Assembly (NCBI RefSeq): GCF_003149455.1
Contig: NZ_QFFK01000007.1
Location: forward strand, 310,001-374,000
Length of the DNA: 64,000 nucleotides
Direction: 5' to 3'
Origin: Chitinophaga deserti
Lineage (GTDB): Bacteria > Bacteroidota > Bacteroidia > Chitinophagales > Chitinophagaceae
Shown here: piece after piece, positions 53,401-62,400 of the stretch
Layout: every line of letters starts with the position of its first letter
Numbering within the stretch: the stretch's first letter is position 1
Made by a program: the position numbers and the translations under genes
The notes under the pieces: generated by a model
Databases searched by the model: none
Seen by the model: only the letters and a program-made list of their open reading frames with translations
Told to the model about the DNA's origin: nothing

Positions 53401-56400
53401 GACGGGCTCGGAAATCCTGCCGTACTTGATTTAGGAGATTCTATCCGGATCACTTCAGGATTGATTATTGACTCTAAAGCACCTGTAATCACTGAAATAG
53501 TGCAACCTGATGCAGGGTTCTACAGATCCGGTGCCGTATTGGTTTATACGGTTAAGTTTAGTGAAATTGTATTAGTTGGTTCCGCCTATCCAAAACTTCA
53601 TGTGAATATTGGAGGCACACCACATATTTTAAATTATTGGAACGGCGATGGTACGAAAGAATTGAAATTCAAGTTAGGAGTTCAACCTGGCATGAATGAG
53701 CCTGTGGGAGTACTGATAAGTGCTTTTGCTCCCGGTACCCTTACTGATTTCTATGGTAATGCCTTTAACGGAACAGTAATTCCAATTCCTGCTATCAGCG
53801 GTATTGTCATCGATAATACTGCGCCGTTAGCTACTTCATTTACAAGTACTTCCGGTAATTACAAGTTGGGTGATGTGATTTCTTTTGAAATCGGGTATAA
53901 CGAAGAAATGGTGGCATTTGGCTCCAATCTGGCACTGGAAGTAGGGATCGGCTCCCGTACAGAATATTTGCCATTAACACTCAGCGCAGACAAACTTTCT
54001 CTCCGTGCTTCCTATACCGTTGCTGCGGGAGATGAGGATCTGGATGGTATATTTATTATCCGTCAGATTCGTTCCCGGGATGGCACCAGTCACCTGAAAG
54101 ACAGGGCAGGCAACGTATTCTCACTAGCCTTCCCCGGAACTTTATATAACATTAATGTAGATGGTAATGCACCGCAGGTACTGGGCCACCAGATTTTGGG
54201 TGATTACTATAAACCCGGAGACGTACTGAAGGTAAATGTCACATTCAACAAACAGGTGTCCGTTACCAGTGGTGTACCTGAACTGGATATTGTGACAGGA
54301 GCTACTGTGCTTACGCTGCATTATACAGGGCAGCCAGGATCTTCTGTACTGACGTATGAGCTGACTATTCCTGCCGGTGTGCCTTGCGGAAGAATCGATG
54401 GAATACAATTCTCTACACTCACCCGTAGTGGTGTTATCTCTGATAATTTCGGGAATGTACTCACATCAGCCGCCAACTTTACGATGGTTGATAATCATTA
54501 CTTCGACAATTGTGCACCGGTCATAACTAATACCCTCAATTTCTCCGTTAATGAAAAGTCTGCCGCCGGTACGTTTGTAGGTCAGCCTGTAGCCACAGAA
54601 TCACCGGATGCGTCAAGAACTTTGACCTGGGAAATATCCGGTCAAATAGATCTTGGCGGGCATGGGATATTTCCCCTGGCGATTAATACCGCCACAGGGG
54701 AAATTACCGTGAAAGACCCTGATGGCTTCAGATTCGCTGTACAGCCTGTAGTTACCGCACTGGTTCGGGTATACGACGGTGCCAACTGGAGTAATTCCCA
54801 TACGGTAACCGTGACTGTACTCGATGTAAACGAAGCCCCATCCAATATCACCATTTCCAATACTACCATCAATGAGGTTGAGCATATCGGTGCCACGGTT
54901 GGCGCACTCAGTTCTACGGATGATGATGCTGGTGAAACATTCACCTATTCTCTCGTAGCAGGTACCGGTTCTGCCGACAACAATTCATTTGCAATTGCCG
55001 GCAACAGCCTCATAACAAATACGATCTTAAACAGATATACTAAAGCCAGCTACGCCATTCGTGTACGTACTACCGACTCTGATGGCCTGTACTTCGAAAA
55101 GGCTTTTACCATTAACGTTACTGACACTTCGCGCCCGAGAATTAACTGGGAGTCTCTGGTGGATGGCAGCAGTAAGAATGCAGCATTTGATGTTGTGCTG
55201 GTTAGTACTGAACCGCTGTTAGGGTTAAGCGTAAGTGATTTCAACATATTAAACACAACAGTCAGCAATCTGGTGAATTTAGGTTCAAACCGTTATCAGA
55301 TAACACTGACACCAACATTGGACGGCGTATATACCATTTCATTACCCGATAACGTAGCGCAGGATAATGCAGGAAATCAGAATATTGGTTCCGGTAACCG
55401 GACGTTCTACTACGACACCCAACGTCCTACAGTTATAATGTCAGGACTGACTGCTTCACCTGCCAATGTTCCGATACAGTTCGACCTTATCTTTTCAGAA
55501 AAGGTAAGCGGCCTGAGTGAAGTGGGGATGCTGGTATTTAATGGTAATACTGTTATCACTACTACTGATCAGCAGCATTATTCGGTAACTATTACCCCCA
55601 TTGCTAATGGAGCAGTAACCTGGGGCCTCTATAATGATATTGCCAGAGACGCTGCGGGTAATGGTAGTGTTGGATTGGGTAATTATACCGTGGTTTATGA
55701 CAACACCCGTCCTACTGCTACACTGTCTGCTATTCCCGCAGGGCCTAATGTTAATGGCAATGTGAATATCACGGTAGATGTATCAGAACTAAATCTAACC
55801 TTACTGGCTTCTCACTTCGTGCCTGTTAACGCCACGATAAGCGGGTTTTCGCAGGTTTCCAGTACCATATACCAGTTTACACTGGTGCCCGGCAGTGAGG
55901 GAGCATGCTCTGTTCAGTTGGCCGAAAACAGCTTCAAAGATGCTGCCGGTAACTGGAACACTGCCTCAAACAAGATCGACTTAAACTTTGATGTTACACC
56001 GCCGACCGCAACAATGACGACTTCGGCGCCTGCCAATACCAATGTATCTCCGATTCCTGTAACGCTGACTTTCTCTGAGAAGATGTCGGGCCTAAATCCT
56101 GCTGTATTCAATACCGCCGCATCTGGCACCATTCATAACCTGACAACTACTGATAACATCACGTGGACTTTCGATCTATTGCCATCAGCACCGGGCGATG
56201 CCGTTGTAGTTTTGCCGGCTGGTTATGTAACTGATCTTGCGGGCAACTTAAATACTGGTATTAATGAGGTGAGAGTCAAATATGACCCGACTGCTCCATC
56301 GCCGATATTCTATACCTCATCTTCCGGAGGAATCAATCAGCCAGTGTATGTAAGGGTAATGTTCATGGAGGAAGTAACTGGATTTACTGAAACTGATCTT

Positions 56401-59400
56401 GCATTGACCAATTGTACGGTATCAGACTGGGTGGTGGAAGATTCGCGGAATTATACATTCACCATTAACGGCACACCTGACACACAAGGGGATATGTCGG
56501 TTGCATTGCCTCAGAATATACTTACCGATCTGGCTGGTAATGGTAACATTGCCGGCAATATTACTGTAGCATATGACCGGAAGGGCCCGGTGGTTTCCAT
56601 GACAAATCTTGCAGCAGGAGTAGTAACAGGTCCATTCCAGGTGCGGGTTTCTGTAGGTGAAACACCATATGGATTTGCAGCAGCAAACATGCTGATAATA
56701 AATGGTTCTGTTACCAGCTTTGCACCAGATGGAGTTAATTCATTCCTGATCACTGTTACACCTGACCAGGACGGTGATGTTTATGTAGCATTGCCGGTTA
56801 ATGCCATCCTGGATGCCACAGGTAATGGTAATACTCCTATAGACTTCACAGTGCCTTACGACTTGAACCCTCCAACGCCAACCATTCATACCCATTACAG
56901 TTCACCTTTCAACGGTGATTTCGATGGCAGTGTGATATTCAGTGAAAGAGTATCTGGCTTTGTACAGAATGAACTGCTTATTACGAATGGTACTATTTCT
57001 AATTGGGCAACTACAGACAATATCGCTTATACCTTCACAGTAACACCGCTCAGTGAAGGAACCGTTACATTAAATGTGAATGCAGATGTAGCGGTGGATC
57101 GTGTGAACAGGAACAACCTGGCGGCTGCGCCCTTAAGTGTACAAATTGATAAAACTCCTCCTACAGTCCAGCTGGTTTCCAGTACACCAAATCCTACCAA
57201 TAGCTCCATATCCTTGACGGCTACCTTCTCGGAAGCTGTATATGGCTTTACTGATGCAGATGTCGTAATTTCCAATGGCACCATCGGTAATTTCCATACA
57301 AACGATGGTATTGTATATACGTTTAATGTGGTACCAGCCGGAGAAGGTAACATTACTGTTACATTACACCCCGGTGCAGGGCGCGACAGGGCTGGCAATG
57401 CCAACACGCTGGCGATGTTGACTATTGTGTATGATATTACACCACCTGATGCCGTTATCACTTCCTCTGCTACCTCACCCACCAGTGCGGCAATACCTTT
57501 CACGGTAACCTTCACCGAAAAGGTGCTTAACTTCGTGCAAACCGATCTGCAGGTGACAAATGGCAACATTACCGGGTTCACCACTACCGATAACATCACC
57601 TGGGATGTTACAGTAGCGCCTGTTGCTGATGGGCCTGTTACGGTTGGAATGCTTTCTGGCATAGCAAACGATGAAGCTGGTAATCTTAATAATGCAGCAA
57701 CAGATATTATCGTAACATATGATGGCAGTGTACCGGGTGTTACACTCAGCACTACATCTCCGGCTATTGCTAATACCGCCATTACATTAACTGCCACCTT
57801 TACGGAGGCGGTAACAAGTTTCCCGCTTACCGACTTCGTGGTGGTAAATGGCCAGGTAAATACACTCGTGCAGGTTTCACCCAATAAATGGACATTTACT
57901 TTAACCCCGGTTGGTAATGATATAGATGTATCCGTTTATCTCCCTGCCGGTAAAGCATTCGATGGGGCAGGGAACGGAAATGCCTTGTCAAATACGCTTA
58001 CTTACCACTATGACGCCACAGCGCCGGCTGTACTTACCAGTACTACCGCCGGCTCAAATGTAAAAGCGCCTTTCGAAATTACTGTTCAGTTCAGTGAACC
58101 GGTTTCCGGGTTTACAGCATCAGATATTGTGCTTGATAACGGAACGGTTACTTCGTTCACAATTTCCGGCACTAATAAATGGACGATAACTGTTACGCCG
58201 GTTAGGGATGATGCTGTAAATGTGCAGTTCCCGGCCAATATGGCAACGGATGCCGCAGGCAATGGAAATACGGCTGGTGGAACAATGACTTTCCACTATG
58301 ATGCTACGGCTCCTGGTGTAACGCTTTCCACTTCAGCAGCTTCTCCCGTAAATGGTGCATTTACTGTAACGGCAACATTTACCGAACCCGTATCTGATGT
58401 TATACTGAGTGATGTAAATGTGTCAAACGGTACCAAATCAGGGTTCACTGTTCTTGATGCATCTACCTATACCTTTATCATAACACCAACTGCCGGTGCT
58501 GTAAGCATCAGCCTGCCAGCAGGAGCAGGAACGGATCTTAGCGGTAATGGCAATACTGCTTCCAATACACTGGCACTCCAATACGACGGCAACCAGCCTA
58601 CAGTTGTCATTACAACAACGGCTGCATCTCCTACTAATGGAGGTATCCCCGTTACTGTAACATTCAGTGAAGCCGTGACCGGTTTCGCAGCAGGGGATAT
58701 CACCGTAACAAATGGTAATGTAACCGGACTGACAACCAGCGATCTCATCACCTGGAACTTCATGGTTATACCTGCCACCAGTGGACAGGTGACGGTTAAT
58801 ATCGCGGCCAATGTAGCGGCCGATGGTGCTGGTAATGGTAATGCCGCCGCAGCACAGCTGGCTGTAGTATATGATATTATTCAGCCGGATGTTACGATAA
58901 CTACAACGGCTCCCGCATTCACGAATGCACCTGTCCCGGTAACGGTAACCTTCACTGAAACGGTGAATGGATTCGATCAGGGAGATCTGATTATTACTAA
59001 TGGCAATATTTCCGGCTTCACAACCAGTGATAACAGAGTTTGGAACTTTACGATAACACCAGCCGCAGATGGTTTTGTAACCATCAACGTGGCAGCCGGT
59101 ATGGCGGCAGACCTTGCTGGTAATGCAAACAATGGGGCTGCAGAGTTGAGTGTTGAGTACGACGCTTCCCGTCCTTCAGTTACACTTGTCTCAAATGTAG
59201 CTTCGCCTGTCAATTCATTAATGCCGATAACAGTGACTTTCTCCGAAACAGTAAGCGGCTTCGACGGATCGGATCTTATTATCACTAATGGTACTATCTC
59301 CCGCTTTGTGGATATAGATCAGCAATCCTTTATCATCAGGATAACACCAACTGCAGAAGGAGCTGTGACCATATCACTCCCTGCGAATATTGCGACGGAT

Positions 59401-62400
59401 GCCATGGGCAACAGCAATACCGCCGGTAATATGCTGACGCTGGTTTATGACATATCAGCTCCGGCTGCTACTTTTACCACTACCGCAGTATCTCCTGTTG
59501 GTACTCCGTTCCCAGTAACCTTAACCTTTACAGAGCCGGTTGCCGGCCTTGATATCTCTGAAATTCAGGTGGGCAACGGTATTGTATCAGCGTTAACCAC
59601 TACCGATCAGCAAACCTGGACGTTCACGGTAACGCCCGCAGCTGACGGCAGGGTAACTGTTAATCTGCCTGCAGGTGCTGTTCAGGATGCTGCAGGTAAT
59701 GCAGGTGCTGCAGCTGTAGAGCTTGCACTGGATTATGACGCATCGAAACCGGGAGCAGTTATTTCGACAATTGCAACCTCTCCGGTGAATGCAGCCTTCA
59801 CAGCAACAGTGACCTTTACTGAAGCAGTAACAGGCTTCACGGCAGGGGATGTGTCCACCACGAATGGTACGATCTCAAATTTAGCTACCAGCGATAATAT
59901 CACGTACACCTTTACCGTAACGCCTGTTACTTCCGGTAATGTGACTATTAATGTGGCGGCTGATGTGGCGACCGATATTTCAGGTAATGGCAATACAGCT
60001 GCTGCTGAACTTGCAGTGGTATATGATGGATTGAGTCCTGTAGTGGTTATTACTACTACGGCAACCTCGCCAGTAAACGCAGCCTTCCCTGTAACGGTAA
60101 CCTTCTCAGAAGCAGTGGCAGGGTTTGATGTGAGTGATATCAGCATCACGAACGGTATAGTTTCTAACTTCGTTTCCAATAATAGTATCTTCTATTCCTT
60201 CACCGTAACGCCTGTTGCTTCCGGCAATGTGACTATCAATGTTGCGGCTGGCGTGGCAAACGATGCTGCAGGGAATGGTAATGCGGCAGCCGGTCAGCTT
60301 TCGCTGGTTTATGACAACTCGCTCGTAGGTACGACAATAACTTCTGCGGTAACATCCCCGGTAAACGGGGCGTTCCCTGTAACCGTGACCTTCACGGAAG
60401 CCGTAACGGGCTTCATGGCAGGAGAAGTAACAGTAACCAACGGTACAATCTCCAACTTCGCTACCAGCGATAATATTACCTACACCTTTACTGTGACGCC
60501 AGTTGCCTCCGGTAATGTAACTATCAATGTGCCAGCTAATGTAGTGACCGGTGGTGCGGGTAATGGTAATGCTGCTGCTGCGGAACTGGCCATTATGTAT
60601 GACGGCATGAAGCCGGGAACTGTTATTGCTACTGCAGCAACTTCACCGGTAAACGCAGCCTTCCCTGTAACCGTGACCTTCACGGAAGCAGTAACGGGCT
60701 TCACGGCAGGAGATGTATCCGTCACTAACGGTACAATCTCCAACTTCGCTACCAGCGATAATATTACGTACTCTTTCACCGTAACGCCCATTGCTAATGG
60801 CAATGTGACGATTAATGTAGCCGCTAATGTGGCAAACGATGCAGCGGGTAATGGTAATACTGCGGCCACGGAGCTGGCACTGGCGTATGACGGATTGAAT
60901 CCTGTAGTTGTCCTTTCGACTACAGCAACATCACCGGTTAATGCAGCCTTCCCTGTAACCGTAACATTCTCAGAAGCAGTTACAGGCTTTGATGTGAGTG
61001 ATATTACCATCACCAATGGTACTGTCTCCAGCTTCGCAACCAGCAATAATATCATATACACCTTTAGCGTAACGCCTGTTGCTTCCGGCAATGTGACGAT
61101 CATTGTTTCAGCAGGAGTGGCAAATGATGCTGCAGGTAACAGTAATGCAGCTGCAAATCAACTGTCGCTGAATTACGACGCCTCTCTGGTAGGCACTGCT
61201 ATTGCCACTACGGTTACTTCACCTGTAAATGCAGCCTTCCCTGTAACTGTGACCTTCACGAAAGCAGTAACAGGCTTCATAGCAGGGGATGTGTCTGTAA
61301 CCAATGGTACTATCTCGAACTTCGCGACCAGCGATAATATCACCTATACCTTTACCGTAACGCCTGTTACTTCCGGTAATGTGACGATTAATGTCTCGGC
61401 CAATGTGGCAACAGATGCAGCGGGTAATGGTAATACAGCTGCCGGGGAGCTGGCGCTGGTGTATGACGGTGTTAAACCGGGTGCTGTTATCACTACTACA
61501 GCAACTTCACCGGTAAACACAACCTTCCCTGTAACTGTGACCTTCACGGAAGCAGTAACGGGCTTCACGGCAGGGGATGTGTCTGTAACCAATGGTACTA
61601 TCTCGAACTTCGCGACCAGCGATAATATTACCTATACCTTTACCGTAACGCCTGTTGCTTCCGGTAATGTGACGATTAATGTCGCAGCCAATGTGGCAAC
61701 AGATGTAGCGGGCAATGGTAATACAGCTGCTGGGGAACTGGCACTGGTGTATGACGGTGTTAAGCCGGGTGCTGTTATCACTACTACAACAACTTCACCT
61801 GTTAATGCAACCTTCCCTGTAACTGTGACCTTCACGAAAGCAGTAACGGGCTTTATAGCAGGGGATGTGTCTGTAACCAACGGTACTATCTCGAACTTCG
61901 CTACCAGCGATAATATCACCTATACCTTCACCGTAACGCCTGTTACTTCCGGCAATGTGACGATTAATGTCGCAGCCAATGTGGCAACAGATGTAGCGGG
62001 TAATGGTAATGCGGCTGCTACTGAACTGGCACTGGTGTATGACGGTGTTAAACCGGGTGCTGTTATCACTACAACAACAACTTCACCTGTAAACGCAGCC
62101 TTCCCTGTAACCGTGACCTTCACGGAAACTGTAACGGACTTCACAGCAGGGGATGTGTCTGTAACCAATGGTACTATCTCGAACTTCGCGACCAGCGATA
62201 ATATTACCTATACCTTTACCGTAACGCCTGTTACTTCCGGCAATGTGACGATTAATGTCGCAGCCAATGTGGCAACAGATGTAGCGGGCAATGGTAATAC
62301 AGCTGCCGGGGAACTGGCACTGGTGTATGACGGTGTTAAGCCGGGTGCTGTAATTGCTACTACAACAACTTCACCTGTTAATGCAACCTTCCCTGTAACT